Shown piece after piece: positions 16,938 to 26,469 of a stretch of DNA of 45,955 nucleotides. Position 1 is the stretch's first letter. Every line of letters begins with the position of its first letter. The notes under the pieces were generated by a model that was not told the origin of the DNA, ran no database searches, and saw nothing but the letters and a program-made list of their open reading frames with translations. The stretch comes from an uncultured Spirochaetales bacterium (GTDB taxonomy: Bacteria > Spirochaetota > Spirochaetia > Sphaerochaetales > Sphaerochaetaceae): NCBI GenBank assembly GCA_949287505.1, contig CASEGX010000028.1, positions 1-45,955 on the forward strand, given 5' to 3'. Position numbers and translations under genes: made by a program.

Positions 16938-17741
16938 TTATCTTCTGACCCACTCCGTCTCTGCTTCGAATACGGATGTCAGTGAGCCGTCAGCTTCTTT
17001 TTTAACGATACGTGTGAAGAACACAGGGCTGTCTGAATTGAGCGGGTCATCACTTTCCGAGTAGGTTTCCACGGCAATATCATCACCATCGAAGGTCTGT
17101 TTCACCCAGTGGCAGTCAATGGTGTGAAGCCTGTGGGAATCCTGGAAAGAGAACGGGAACGCATCTGAAAGCCAATTGATGTAGCTGATGTTGTTGATGT
17201 GTCCGTTCGTGTCCGTATCATAATAATTTGTCTTGGGCTTGAAATCCGGGAGACGGAAACCTGTGAAATCCTCTGCGATTCTCAGCCTTCCGATATCCGG
17301 GTCGATGAATCTTACGTCCTTGTCCGGAAGCGTGAAATACTTGAGGGCCTCATCTGGTTTTATCGGGCGCTTTCTGCCTATGTCTATTACGACCCAGTGG
17401 CTTATCGTCTTGAAGATTTCCGATCCATCATCTCCGCTTCCTACGACAATACGGGGAGCGAAAAGACGGAATGGCATCTCGGCCCATGTCTCGATATTCA
17501 CGTTCTCCCTCCAGTCAGGGAGTCTGTTTATGATGGTCTTTGCCCTTACAATGACCCATGTCTTGTTTTCTTTCTCTACAAGCTCGGGAATGCCACAATG
17601 CAGGGCTGTCGAATGCTTTGCAGCCATTTCCTGGAGCATCGTGAAGAAGAACGGAATCTTGCCCTTGAAGAATCTGTCAGTGTCTGAGCTGCGGACTTCC
17701 ATTGTGTCGCGCCCGATGCCATTATTGTCAATCGTGAACAT
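16938..17741 (-). CDS. acyl-ACP thioesterase (FatA/FatB-like)
   Basis: This 267-residue cytoplasmic enzyme should release fatty acids from acyl carrier protein. It consists of two hotdog domains: the first with FFFTMLQEMAAKHS, NKTWVIVRAKTIINRLPDW and ETWAEMPFRLFAPR, the second with YYDTDTNGHINNISYINWL, where the Asn and His of the Asn-x-His pair match the catalytic residues of plant FatB. I chose the ATG at 17741 (AGGAAGGAAAAAG before it) over an upstream ATG at 17798 that lies inside rsmD. It overlaps the end of rsmD by 14 bases and is probably translated with it. Confidence 0.88.
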   Translation of the reverse strand: MFTIDNNGIGRDTMEVRSSDTDRFFKGKIPFFFTMLQEMAAKHSTALHCGIPELVEKENKTWVIVRAKTIINRLPDWRENVNIETWAEMPFRLFAPRIVVGSGDDGSEIFKTISHWVVIDIGRKRPIKPDEALKYFTLPDKDVRFIDPDIGRLRIAEDFTGFRLPDFKPKTNYYDTDTNGHINNISYINWLSDAFPFSFQDSHRLHTIDCHWVKQTFDGDDIAVETYSESDDPLNSDSPVFFTRIVKKEADGSLTSVFEAETEWVRR

Positions 17742-18282
17742 TTTCTTTTTCCTTCCTGTAGAAAAGAACAATGGACCTTCCGTATTTTCTTTCGTCAATC
17801 ATGGAGAAGCTTCCGTCCTTTTCAGGCCACAGCTTCCTCTCTTCTGATGGGATATGAATGATGAAAAGGCCATTGTCTTTCACGCTGTTTCCTTTCTCCG
17901 CTGCATGCAGTATCTGGATCTTATCAGTCATCGGAAACGGCGGATCTGCATATACTATTGAGTAGCTATAGGAACCTGAAGAGAGAAAGCGGAGGGCATC
18001 CATCATGAAAAGCCGGTGGCTTTCCTCTATGAATGAGAGGTTCTTCTCAATCGTCGCTTTCTTGCCTTTGTCTGCTTCGACAAGGTGTACCGGTTCTGCC
18101 CCGCGGGATGCCGCCTCAATGGCAACACATCCCGATCCGGAGTACAGATCGAGAAAGGAAAGTCCTGATAAGTCTCCGAGAATCGCAAAAAGTGATTCCC
18201 TCATTCTGTCCATTGCAGGCCTTATGATTCCCGGAGGGCACTGAACTTGCCTTCTGACGTATTTTCCTCCCGTGATTCTCAT
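17728..18282 (-). CDS. rsmD: 16S rRNA (guanine966-N2)-methyltransferase RsmD
   Basis: The 184-residue protein starts MRITGGKYVRR, the family hallmark, followed by RPAMDRMRESLFAIL, the SAM-binding loop LDLYSGSGCVAIEAASRGA, and the catalytic motif ADPPF. It methylates N2 of G966 in 16S rRNA. The length is normal for the family (about 185-200). The ATG follows the HD-protein gene by 31 bases; the ribosome site is weak (CGGA). Operon order is HD protein, rsmD, thioesterase. Confidence 0.92.
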   Translation of the reverse strand: MRITGGKYVRRQVQCPPGIIRPAMDRMRESLFAILGDLSGLSFLDLYSGSGCVAIEAASRGAEPVHLVEADKGKKATIEKNLSFIEESHRLFMMDALRFLSSGSYSYSIVYADPPFPMTDKIQILHAAEKGNSVKDNGLFIIHIPSEERKLWPEKDGSFSMIDERKYGRSIVLFYRKEKENVHD

Positions 18283-18313
18283 ATTCCGAGCTTAGCCAAA
18301 GAAAAGCCCTTGT

Positions 18314-18883
18314 TCAAGCTTCCTCAGGCCAGAGCCCGAGAGCAGGGGAGACTTTGGTCATGCCGTCGATTGCCAGCTGTATGATGTCCTGGGTTTCCAT
18401 CCCAAGCATCTCGCAGCCTTTGGTTATAACATCACGGTTGACGCCCGCAGCAAATGACTTGTCCTTCCATTTCTTCTTTATTGATTTTACGGAGATGCCT
18501 TTCATCTTCTCCGGTCTCATGAGTGCCGTTGCCGTGATAAGACCCGTAAGCTCATCTACCGTATAGAGCATCTTCTCCATCATCTTCTCCGGTTTTACAT
18601 CTGTCACAAGACCATAACCGTGGGAGCATATCGCATGAACCATATCCTCCGGTGCATCTATCTCCTTAAGAAGTTCAGGAGCTTTCCTGCAGTGTTCCTC
18701 TGGGAATTTCTCCCAGTCGATATCATGCAGGAATCCTACGATTCCCCAGAAGTCCGGATCCTCTCCGTACTTTTCTGCAGCTTCCCTCATCACCGCCTCC
18801 ACAGAAAGAGCGTGATGATACAGGCTCTCCGATTCGTTGTATTTTCTGAAAAGCTTTTCAGCATCTTCTCTTGAAACAGCCAT
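18314..18883 (-). CDS. HD-domain protein, probable phosphohydrolase
   Basis: This 189-residue protein has the metal-binding pattern of an HD domain: His in YHHALSVEAVMRE, HD in GFLHDIDWEKFPEEH, a later His in ICSHGYG and Asp in TVDELTGLI. Small stand-alone HD proteins of this type are hydrolases of unidentified phosphate esters or nucleotides. I chose the ATG at 18883, with GGAGGT before it, rather than the one four codons upstream. It is the first gene of a unit with rsmD. Confidence 0.85.
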   Translation of the reverse strand: MAVSREDAEKLFRKYNESESLYHHALSVEAVMREAAEKYGEDPDFWGIVGFLHDIDWEKFPEEHCRKAPELLKEIDAPEDMVHAICSHGYGLVTDVKPEKMMEKMLYTVDELTGLITATALMRPEKMKGISVKSIKKKWKDKSFAAGVNRDVITKGCEMLGMETQDIIQLAIDGMTKVSPALGLWPEEA

Positions 18884-18979
18884 ATTTACCTCCAAGATGA
18901 TTATAGCGATGTTGAGGTTGTTGCAACAGCGTTAGAGTATTGGATAAATGGGTTAAAAAACTGCATACATGCAACAAAG

Positions 18980-19031
18980 TATGGTATAAAAATCTGCAAA
19001 TAAACATAAAAATATGGCATAAAAATATGCA
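18980..19031 (+). repeat. two 19-bp near-identical direct repeats before the DUF4143 ATPase
   Basis: TATGGTATAAAAATCTGCA (18980-18998) and TATGGCATAAAAATATGCA (19013-19031) match at 17 of 19 positions and are 33 bp apart, about three helical turns. They lie in the AT-rich divergent region between the HD gene and the ATPase, just upstream of TATAAT (19043-19048). They may be operator sites. Confidence 0.55.
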
Positions 19032-19071
19032 TTTGTATTTACTATAATGAAATAATATCGTATTCTTAAGT

Positions 19072-20376
19072 ATGCTTAAAAGGAAAATCGAGGAAAGCTT
19101 TATAAAATGGCGTTTGAAGTCTGAGAGAAGGCCTCTTGTTGTTCAAGGTGCGAGGCAGGTTGGAAAAACAACTTCAATACGTGCTTTCGGAAAGAAGGAA
19201 TATTCGTTTTTTTATGAAATCAATTTTATAAGGAATCCTTCTCTCCTTGAGGTCTTTGAGGATGATCTCTCTCCTCAGAGTATTTTCTCAAGGTTATCTC
19301 TTGTGATTCCCGGGTTTCATATCGAACCTGGAAATACTTTGATCTTTCTTGATGAAATTCAGGAGTGCCCAAATGCCAGGACAGCTTTGAAGTTCCTCTC
19401 TGAAGACAAAAGAGTGGACATTGTAGCTTCCGGATCACTTCTTGGGGTAAGGTACAAAGAGGTGAGATCATATCCTGTCGGTGCTGTCGAGTATATTGAA
19501 ATGTTCCCATTGGATTTTGAGGAATTCCTGTGGGCGAATGGACTTGAAGAGATTCCTGATACTCTACGGCATTCTTTTTCTTCCTGTTCCCCCGTTGAGC
19601 CTTTTATTCATAAAAGAATACTTGATCTTTTCAGGATATATATTGCAGTCGGAGGAATGCCACATGCTGTAGAATGCTATATTGAGACGGGAAACTTTTC
19701 TTCAGTTCGTGAGATACAGCGTTCGATTATCAGGGATTATGAACTCGATATCGTGAAATATGCAGACAATAAGGATAAACAGAAGGTACGTGCATGCTTC
19801 CTGTCAATTCCGCAGCAGCTGGAAAAAGAGAATATCAAATTCCAGTATTCGATTGTTGAGAAAGGTGGAACAAGCCGTAAGTTCGGAGACAGCATACTCT
19901 GGTTATCAGCTGCTTCAGTTGCTTGTATCTGTAATAATCTGAAAACACTTCAGCTTCCTTTGAAAGCATATGAAGATACAGATTCATTCCGTGTTTTTCT
20001 TGCAGATACAGGTCTTCTTGTGTCGATGTATGAAGATGGAAGTGCTGAAGATATCATCTTTGACAGAATCGGAGCCCGAAAAGGGCCTATATACGAGAAT
20101 ATGATTGCTCAGATGCTTGTAGCTGCTGGTTTCCCTTTGTATTACTTCAAGCCATCGCAGAAACTGGAAATCGATTTTGTAATCAGATTCGAAAATTCCG
20201 TTTGTCCTGTAGAGGTAAAAGCAGGAGAAAACAATAGATCAAAGTCTCTTAATACGATTCTTTCTTCGGAAAAGTATGGTGTGACAAAAGCAATAAGACT
20301 TTCTACAAGAAATGTCGGCTGTGAGAATGGGATACTTTCTCTTCCTCTCTACATGACCTTTCTTCTGAAACCATGA
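19072..20376 (+). CDS. AAA_14/DUF4143 ATP-binding protein
   Basis: This 434-residue protein has an N-terminal P-loop ATPase (Walker A GARQVGKTTS; Walker B TLIFLDEIQECPNA; VASGSLLG) and a C-terminal DUF4143 region ending with a nuclease-like strand pattern, EIDFVIRFENSVCPVEVKAG, which has the D...E-x-K spacing of PD-(D/E)XK folds. Function is unknown; the family is common in mobile or accessory parts of anaerobe genomes. A TATAAT lies at 19043-19048; the ATG has no clear ribosome site. Base composition is more AT-rich than the housekeeping neighbours. Its stop directly abuts the stop of recG on the other strand. Confidence 0.88.
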   Translation: MLKRKIEESFIKWRLKSERRPLVVQGARQVGKTTSIRAFGKKEYSFFYEINFIRNPSLLEVFEDDLSPQSIFSRLSLVIPGFHIEPGNTLIFLDEIQECPNARTALKFLSEDKRVDIVASGSLLGVRYKEVRSYPVGAVEYIEMFPLDFEEFLWANGLEEIPDTLRHSFSSCSPVEPFIHKRILDLFRIYIAVGGMPHAVECYIETGNFSSVREIQRSIIRDYELDIVKYADNKDKQKVRACFLSIPQQLEKENIKFQYSIVEKGGTSRKFGDSILWLSAASVACICNNLKTLQLPLKAYEDTDSFRVFLADTGLLVSMYEDGSAEDIIFDRIGARKGPIYENMIAQMLVAAGFPLYYFKPSQKLEIDFVIRFENSVCPVEVKAGENNRSKSLNTILSSEKYGVTKAIRLSTRNVGCENGILSLPLYMTFLLKP

Positions 20377-22410
20377 TTAGATCTGTCTTGGCTGTATGAG
20401 AGCCTTGTGCTCCAGCATTTCCCGTCTCAGGACAGCATTCTCCGCCTCAAGCAGACCTCTGTCTTCTTTTATTATTCTCTCGGCTTCTTTCCTTGCTCTC
20501 TCTACAAGATCCAGATCACTTGTGAGGGAGGCAAAGCGGAGATGTAGGAATCCCGACTGCCTGTCACCTGTCATTTCCCCCGGTCCTCTGATCTGGAGGT
20601 CTTTCTCGGCAATCTGGAAGCCATCATTTGTTTCCTTCATCACCTTCAGCCTGGCTTTTGCCTCATCCGTGAGACCTTTTCCATAGACAAGGAAACAGTA
20701 GGATGCGAGTGTGCTTCTTCCGACTCTTCCCCTGAGCTGATGAAGAGCGGCTAATCCGAATCTCTCTGCATGCTCGATGATGATGCATGTGGCATCCGGT
20801 ATATCGATGCCGACTTCTATAACTGAAGTCGCAACAAGGTATCTTATCTTCTTTTCCTTGAAATCATGGAGAATGCGCATCTTCTCATCATCCGGAAGAC
20901 GTGAATGTATCAGCGCAGAGGGAACACCTGGATACTTTTCCTTCAGAAATTCATACATCGTCGTTACATCTCTTAAGTCTCCCTCTCCCTCATCATCGAT
21001 ACGCGGGTATACGAAATATGCCTGATGGTTCCTCTGAAACTCCACTCCGACCGACTTGTACATCTCGCTCCGCCTTTCCTCATTCACGAGGTATGTCTTC
21101 ACGGGGATTCTTCCTTTCGGCATAGTTCGGAGGACTGAGACGCTGTAATCTGCAAAGATCGTCAGTGCAAGTGAGCGAGGTATCGGGGTTGCAGTCATCG
21201 AGAGTATGTCCGCATTCTTTCCTTTTCTCATCAGGGCTTCCCGCTGCTGGACGCCGAAACGATGCTGCTCGTCTATTATTGCATAGCCAAGGTTCTTAAA
21301 GCTCACATCCTCGGAAAAGAGAGCATGGGTTCCTATGATAAGGTCCGTCGTTCCTTCTTTCAAGGACTTCAGAAGCAATTTCCGGCTTTCTCCTTTCACG
21401 CTTCCTGTTATGAATGCGATATTGATCCCTAGCGGCGACAGAAGTGCCGCAGCTCCATCTGCGTGCTGTCTTGCAAGAAGCTCCGTGGGTGCCATGAAGG
21501 CAACCTGCTTTCCTTTGTCTATAGCATGAAGGGCCGTAAGCCAGGCAACTAGCGTCTTTCCCGATCCGACATCTCCCTGTAAGAGTCTCTGCATCGGAGC
21601 AGGACTGTCCATGTCCTCCCGGATTTCAGCAGCCGCTTTTATCTGATCTTCAGTAAGCGTGAAGGGAAGGTTCTCAAGCAGTTTCCTTTCCCTTCCTGTC
21701 ATGCTGCTTTTCTTTCTATTTCCTTCTGGTCTTTCCCTCAGGACAGAGAGTTCCATCAGAAAGAGTTCTGTGAAGGCGAGGGTGCTGAGAGCTTTTTTTG
21801 CTTCCTCCATTGTGCGTGGAAAATGAAGACGTCTGTATGCTTCATCGTGGTGCATGAGGTTTTCTCTCTCATACATTGATGCTGGTAGTTCGTCGGGAAT
21901 CGGGGAGAGGGATAACAGGGCGTATTCTGCGGCTCTCCTCATTGTCTTCTCAGTAAGGCTTCCTGTGAGAGGGTAGACAGGCAGTATTCTTCCTATTCCC
22001 GCTTCCTCCCTCGTTCTCTTTATCTCGAATGATGATATCTGATAAACACCATGGTTTCTCATTGCCTTGCCGTAGATGTACCAGCTTGTACCTGTCATGA
22101 GCTGCTGTTTGAGAAAGTACCTGTTGAAGCAGAGAATCTCTATTCTGGTGCCGTCATCATCTACTGCCATCACCTTGAGTGTGCGTCTGGCTTTCGAGCT
22201 GAATTCCGAATGTGAGAGCACTGTGATCCTGCAGGAAATGGAAGGATCCTCGATGCTTGCGTTCCTTATCCGCCGCTCCTGCCGTCTGTCGTCATATGCA
22301 CGGGGGCGGAGGGAAATCATATCGTGGAGGGTCGTGACACCAAGGGAGGAAAGGTCCTCTGCGGCCTTTTTACCTATCCCCGGTGCCTCTGTAATCCTCC
22401 TCATTGCCAT
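20377..22410 (-). CDS. recG: ATP-dependent DNA helicase RecG
   Basis: This 677-residue protein has the wedge domain in the first ~230 residues, then superfamily-2 helicase motifs: GDVGSGKTLVAWL (I), IIDEQHRFGVQQRE (II, DEQH), SMTATPIPRSLAL (III), and QLRGRVGRSTLASYC (VI), ending with the RecG C-terminal GDRQSGFLHLRFASL region. RecG remodels stalled replication forks and recombination intermediates. Its ATG follows the yggT stop with no gap, so it is translationally coupled. Last gene of dnaE-yggT-recG. Confidence 0.95.
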   Translation of the reverse strand: MAMRRITEAPGIGKKAAEDLSSLGVTTLHDMISLRPRAYDDRRQERRIRNASIEDPSISCRITVLSHSEFSSKARRTLKVMAVDDDGTRIEILCFNRYFLKQQLMTGTSWYIYGKAMRNHGVYQISSFEIKRTREEAGIGRILPVYPLTGSLTEKTMRRAAEYALLSLSPIPDELPASMYERENLMHHDEAYRRLHFPRTMEEAKKALSTLAFTELFLMELSVLRERPEGNRKKSSMTGRERKLLENLPFTLTEDQIKAAAEIREDMDSPAPMQRLLQGDVGSGKTLVAWLTALHAIDKGKQVAFMAPTELLARQHADGAAALLSPLGINIAFITGSVKGESRKLLLKSLKEGTTDLIIGTHALFSEDVSFKNLGYAIIDEQHRFGVQQREALMRKGKNADILSMTATPIPRSLALTIFADYSVSVLRTMPKGRIPVKTYLVNEERRSEMYKSVGVEFQRNHQAYFVYPRIDDEGEGDLRDVTTMYEFLKEKYPGVPSALIHSRLPDDEKMRILHDFKEKKIRYLVATSVIEVGIDIPDATCIIIEHAERFGLAALHQLRGRVGRSTLASYCFLVYGKGLTDEAKARLKVMKETNDGFQIAEKDLQIRGPGEMTGDRQSGFLHLRFASLTSDLDLVERARKEAERIIKEDRGLLEAENAVLRREMLEHKALIQPRQI

Positions 22411-23001
22411 TTATAGCGGAATCCTCATTGCAAGATCTGCAAGTATGATGAAGGCTCTCTTCAGTACGAAGTAGAGGGCGATGTTTATCAGGAGGGAGAT
22501 GATTGCAACCGTGCTGTCCTTGGGAATCCTGTTGCCGAAGCTTCTTCTTACAAGGTTGGATATAGGATCCGAGAATTGTCCTGACATGCCATACATCATC
22601 GGGTTGTGAGTCAGAGATGCTATCGTTCTGAAGATGAGCATGATGATGGAGAAAAAGAGGAAGATCGAGATTCCATATGACCAGAATGCGTAGATTATGT
22701 TGGCAAGGATTATCCCGAGTGTGAGGAAACCATAGTTGCCGTATACAGCAAGAAGGGTCTGGACCACGGAGATGACACCTACTGCGAAGACCGGTGAGAA
22801 ATCGAGCATGCCAAGCCGTGCATTTGATGAACGGAATATGGAAAGGTACGGATCCACGATCTTTGCCATATAGTATGTGAATGAGCCCGGTCTCGGATAC
22901 GGACGTACCCATGACAGGATGATCCTGATCCAGATCAGGAACGAATATATTTCAAGCAGTCTCGCTGCGAAGAGCGAGATGGACATCAGTGCGTGATGCA
23001 T
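22411..23001 (-). CDS. YggT-family membrane protein
   Basis: This 196-residue integral membrane protein contains two YggT repeats: the first with SFLIWIRIILSWVRPYP and KIVDPYLSIFR, the second with a DPISNLVRRSF match near residue 155. There are about four to five membrane segments. I chose the ATG at 23001, with GGAGG before it. YggT proteins have been linked to osmotic stress and cell-division gene clusters, but the molecular role is unknown. Here it lies between dnaE (19 bases away) and recG (0 bases). Confidence 0.85.
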   Translation of the reverse strand: MHHALMSISLFAARLLEIYSFLIWIRIILSWVRPYPRPGSFTYYMAKIVDPYLSIFRSSNARLGMLDFSPVFAVGVISVVQTLLAVYGNYGFLTLGIILANIIYAFWSYGISIFLFFSIIMLIFRTIASLTHNPMMYGMSGQFSDPISNLVRRSFGNRIPKDSTVAIISLLINIALYFVLKRAFIILADLAMRIPL

Positions 23002-23020
23002 TTTAGCCTCCAATTAGAAG

Positions 23021-26000
23021 TTAAGAAATCCAGACCTTTCTGACCAGTGGCTGTGCCTCAAGTTCATCCAGAAGAGGTCGGGAATAGTCCACATGGTACA
23101 ATCCTCCGGCTCTGAGTTCTTCCGAGTGGTTGTCCTCGATTGTGAAGGATACTGGAATGTATCCCTCATGATCCTGAAGTGCCCGTCCGATTGCTCTCAG
23201 CTCCTCCGGGGGATAGTTCTCTCCCTTCCTGAGCTGGATGTGCACCATCGTGACAGCTTCCGGTTTCAGCTCTTTTGGAGAACATACGGAAGAGAGCGTG
23301 AAAGATATTCTCGAGTCTCCGTCTTTCCTGTGGAATACACCTCTGAAGCCATAGATCTGATCATCTTCGATTTTATCCCTGATGGTCTCGTATGTTGATG
23401 GGAATGCCACGGCATCGACGTTTCCTTCCTTTGTCTGGAGCGTGAAGATGCCCATCTTCTCCTTCTTTGCCTTTGTCAGCACCTGACGGCTTGCCGTCAC
23501 GAGCGCGATCAGCGATGTCTCCTGCTCGAATGGAATCGTATCAGGATCTGCCACGTTGACTCTGACGGAGGCAGCGATCTCCCTCTCATACTCATCCAAT
23601 GGATGCCCGGAGATGTAGAACCCGAGATACTCCTTCTCCATCTTCAGCTTTTCAGCAAGAGGAATGGGTTCTGCCTCTCTCATCTTGAAGTCTCCGATCA
23701 CCGGGTCTTCGGTGCCGAAGAGCGAGAGCTGCCCATATGCTGTCGATTCCTTGGTTTCCCTGTCATAGCGGAGCGCATCCTCAAGGTTCTCAAGGAGTGT
23801 CGCGGTATCTGTCCCTGTCTCGTCGAAAGCACCTGCTTTTATAAGCGATTCGATTGTCTTGGAACTTATTGCCTCTCCCTGTCTTGAAAGGAAATCCATG
23901 AAGTCCTTGTAAGGCCCGTGCTCATCTCTTTCCTTTATGATCTCGCCGACGATGTTCTCTCCGACATTCTTTATGCCGGCAAGGCCATATATTATGTCTC
24001 CATCGACTACGTTGAAGTGCTTTTCTGATTTGTTGATGGATGGAGGCAGTATCCTTAGCCCGTACTTCGGAGCCAGATTCAGATACTCTGTGAACTTCGC
24101 CGGATTGTTCATTTCGTTTGTGAGGTTCGCGGCAAGGAACTCGGCAGGGTAGTTCGCTTTCAGAAATGCAGTCTGGTAGGCGACGATGGAGTAGGCAACA
24201 GCGTGTGATTTATTGAAACCATAGCCTGCAAACGGTTCGAGGATATGGAAAATCTCCTCAGCATGCTCTTCCGTGAAACCGTTTTTCACAGCACCTGCCT
24301 TGAATTTTATAAGCTCCTCAGCAAGTTTCTCCTTCTTCTTCTTACCCATGATACGTCTGAGATTGTCTGCCTGTCCCAGGGTGTATCCCGCGATTATCTG
24401 GGCAACCTTCATGACCTGTTCCTGGTAGACAATGACGCCGTAAGTCTCCTTCAGCTCATCCTCGAGGCATGGATCGGGGTATTTGATAGGTACACGGCCG
24501 AACTTGGCATCGATGAACTGATCAATGAACTGCATAGGACCCGGACGGTAGAGAGCGTTCAAAGCGACAAGCTCTTCGATGGTCTGCGGATGTTCTCGTC
24601 TGAGAATGTCGGCCATGCCATCGGATTCAAACTGGAAGACACATTTCGAATCCCCTCTGCAGAGCATGTCGAATGTCTTCTGGTCCTTCTCGTCAATCTT
24701 GCTGATATCGAAATCGGGTTCCTTCTTGTGTATGAGCTCCACAGTATGCTTTATGAGTGTCAAAGTCTTCAGACCAAGGAAGTCCATCTTTACAAGACCA
24801 CAGTTTTCTATCTGGGTCATTGGATACTGTGTGGATATAGAGCCTGTTTTGGGATCTGCGTATAGAGGAACGTAATGGTCCAGATTCTCACGTCCGATGA
24901 CAACGCCTGCAGCGTGGAGCGACGAGTGCCTGTTAAGACCCTCAAGGCGGCGTGCTGTATCGAAGAGCTCTGCGTACAGTGGCCCTCTGTTCTCAATCTC
25001 CTTCAGTCTCGGTTCCAGTTCAAATGCCTTTGCGAGCGTCATCTTGAGCTCGTCGGAGATGAGGGCACAGATCTTGTTCGATTCCTCGTATGGGATATCG
25101 AGGACACGGCAGACATCCTTCACGACCTGTTTTGGCTTCAGCGTTCCGAATGTGATGATCTGTCCGACCCTGTCCTTTCCGTAGTGCTCAGTGACATAGT
25201 CAATGACCTGTCCTCGTCCTTCGAAGCAGAAGTCGACGTCGAAATCAGGAAGGGACACGCGTTCCGGGTTCAGAAAGCGTTCGAAGATGAGGTTGTATTT
25301 CATCGGATCTACATCCGTGATGGTTGTGGCATATGCAACCAGTGATCCTGCGCCGCTTCCACGTCCCGGGCCTACCGGGATGTTGTGAGTCTTCGCCCAG
25401 TGGATGTAATCGCGGACGATGAGGAAGTAGGCGGGGAAGTCCATCTGTATGATGATGCCAAGCTCGTAATCGAGTCTCTGCTGAAGCTCAGGGGTGACAA
25501 CGGGATACCTTTCCTTTAATCCTTCGTTCGCAAGGTATGTAAGATACTCCGCATCGCTTTTGAACTCTGGCGGGATGGTGCATTTGGGAAGGATAGGGCC
25601 CGGGAACGCAATTTCCAGATGACAGCGCTCTGCGATCTTCCCGCTGTTCTCCACGGCTTCCGGACACCATGAGAACAGCTCTGCCATCTCCTCAGGGGTC
25701 CTGAAATAGAACTCTCCTTCCTTATAGCGAAGTCTGTTCTTGTCTGTTTTCTTCGACGCCGTTCCGATGCAGAGAAGTGTGTCATGCGCGTTCCAGTCAT
25801 CTTTTTCAATGTAATGGATATCGTTTGTGCATACCGGAGGGATGTCACATTCCCTGGCAAGGCGCAGGATCAGAGGAAGGATCTTCTTCTCTTCAGGAAG
25901 TCCATGGTCCTGCATCTCAAGATAGTATCTGTCTCCGAAGAGGCTCTTATACCACAGAGCCCTTTCCTTTGCTTTCTCATAGTTATCGTGGAGAAGGTTC

Positions 26001-26431
26001 TGCGCGATCTCTCCGGCAAGACAGGCAGAGAGGCAGATTATATCCTCGCTGTGCTCTGCCAGCGTGTCATGGTCAATCCTCGGTTTGTAATAGAATCCTT
26101 CTTTGTAAGAGATTGAATTGAGCTCCATCAGGTTGTGGTAGCCTTTGTCGCTCATGGCAAGGCAGATGAGGTGGTAGTACCTGTTTCCCTCTGCAGCAGG
26201 TGTTCTGTCTTTCCTGTTGTTCGTTATATAGAACTCACAGCCTACTATCGGGTTGATTCCCTCTTTCCTGCAAGCCTCATAGAATGTGACAGCACCGAAC
26301 ATGTTGCCATGATCTGTGATGGCAAGAGATGTCATTCCGGTCTCTTTGGCCTTTGCCATGTACTTGGGTATCGAGGCAGCTCCATCCAGGAGCGAATAAT
26401 CGGTATGGTTATGTAAGTGTACGAAGCTCAT
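23021..26431 (-). CDS. dnaE: DNA polymerase III alpha subunit
   Basis: This 1136-residue protein is the replicative polymerase. It begins with the PHP domain (MSFVHLHNHTDYSLLDGAAS), the C-family palm with GPGRGSGAGSLVAY, catalytic acids in LPDFDVDFCFEGRG and KMDFLGLKTL, fingers with MGKKKKEKLAEE and YGFNKSHAVAYS, and a C-terminal OB fold (TSLIALVTASRQVLTKAKK). Length is usual for DnaE1. A TATAAT on this strand lies just before the ATG, in the 38-bp gap behind the molybdo-hydroxylase-like genes. It heads the dnaE-yggT-recG unit. Confidence 0.97.
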   Translation of the reverse strand: MSFVHLHNHTDYSLLDGAASIPKYMAKAKETGMTSLAITDHGNMFGAVTFYEACRKEGINPIVGCEFYITNNRKDRTPAAEGNRYYHLICLAMSDKGYHNLMELNSISYKEGFYYKPRIDHDTLAEHSEDIICLSACLAGEIAQNLLHDNYEKAKERALWYKSLFGDRYYLEMQDHGLPEEKKILPLILRLARECDIPPVCTNDIHYIEKDDWNAHDTLLCIGTASKKTDKNRLRYKEGEFYFRTPEEMAELFSWCPEAVENSGKIAERCHLEIAFPGPILPKCTIPPEFKSDAEYLTYLANEGLKERYPVVTPELQQRLDYELGIIIQMDFPAYFLIVRDYIHWAKTHNIPVGPGRGSGAGSLVAYATTITDVDPMKYNLIFERFLNPERVSLPDFDVDFCFEGRGQVIDYVTEHYGKDRVGQIITFGTLKPKQVVKDVCRVLDIPYEESNKICALISDELKMTLAKAFELEPRLKEIENRGPLYAELFDTARRLEGLNRHSSLHAAGVVIGRENLDHYVPLYADPKTGSISTQYPMTQIENCGLVKMDFLGLKTLTLIKHTVELIHKKEPDFDISKIDEKDQKTFDMLCRGDSKCVFQFESDGMADILRREHPQTIEELVALNALYRPGPMQFIDQFIDAKFGRVPIKYPDPCLEDELKETYGVIVYQEQVMKVAQIIAGYTLGQADNLRRIMGKKKKEKLAEELIKFKAGAVKNGFTEEHAEEIFHILEPFAGYGFNKSHAVAYSIVAYQTAFLKANYPAEFLAANLTNEMNNPAKFTEYLNLAPKYGLRILPPSINKSEKHFNVVDGDIIYGLAGIKNVGENIVGEIIKERDEHGPYKDFMDFLSRQGEAISSKTIESLIKAGAFDETGTDTATLLENLEDALRYDRETKESTAYGQLSLFGTEDPVIGDFKMREAEPIPLAEKLKMEKEYLGFYISGHPLDEYEREIAASVRVNVADPDTIPFEQETSLIALVTASRQVLTKAKKEKMGIFTLQTKEGNVDAVAFPSTYETIRDKIEDDQIYGFRGVFHRKDGDSRISFTLSSVCSPKELKPEAVTMVHIQLRKGENYPPEELRAIGRALQDHEGYIPVSFTIEDNHSEELRAGGLYHVDYSRPLLDELEAQPLVRKVWIS

Positions 26432-26439
26432 TGCCTCAG

Positions 26440-26445
26440 ATTATA
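26440..26445 (-). promoter_or_regulatory. dnaE -10 box
   Basis: TATAAT reads 26445 to 26440 on the minus strand and ends 8 bases before the dnaE ATG. The leader would be 0-3 nt, although a GAGG very close to the ATG could also pair with the ribosome if transcription starts further upstream. The -35 region (AGGACA) is poor. Confidence 0.45.
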
Positions 26446-26469
26446 AGCGATGACGTCCTTTTTGTCCTC

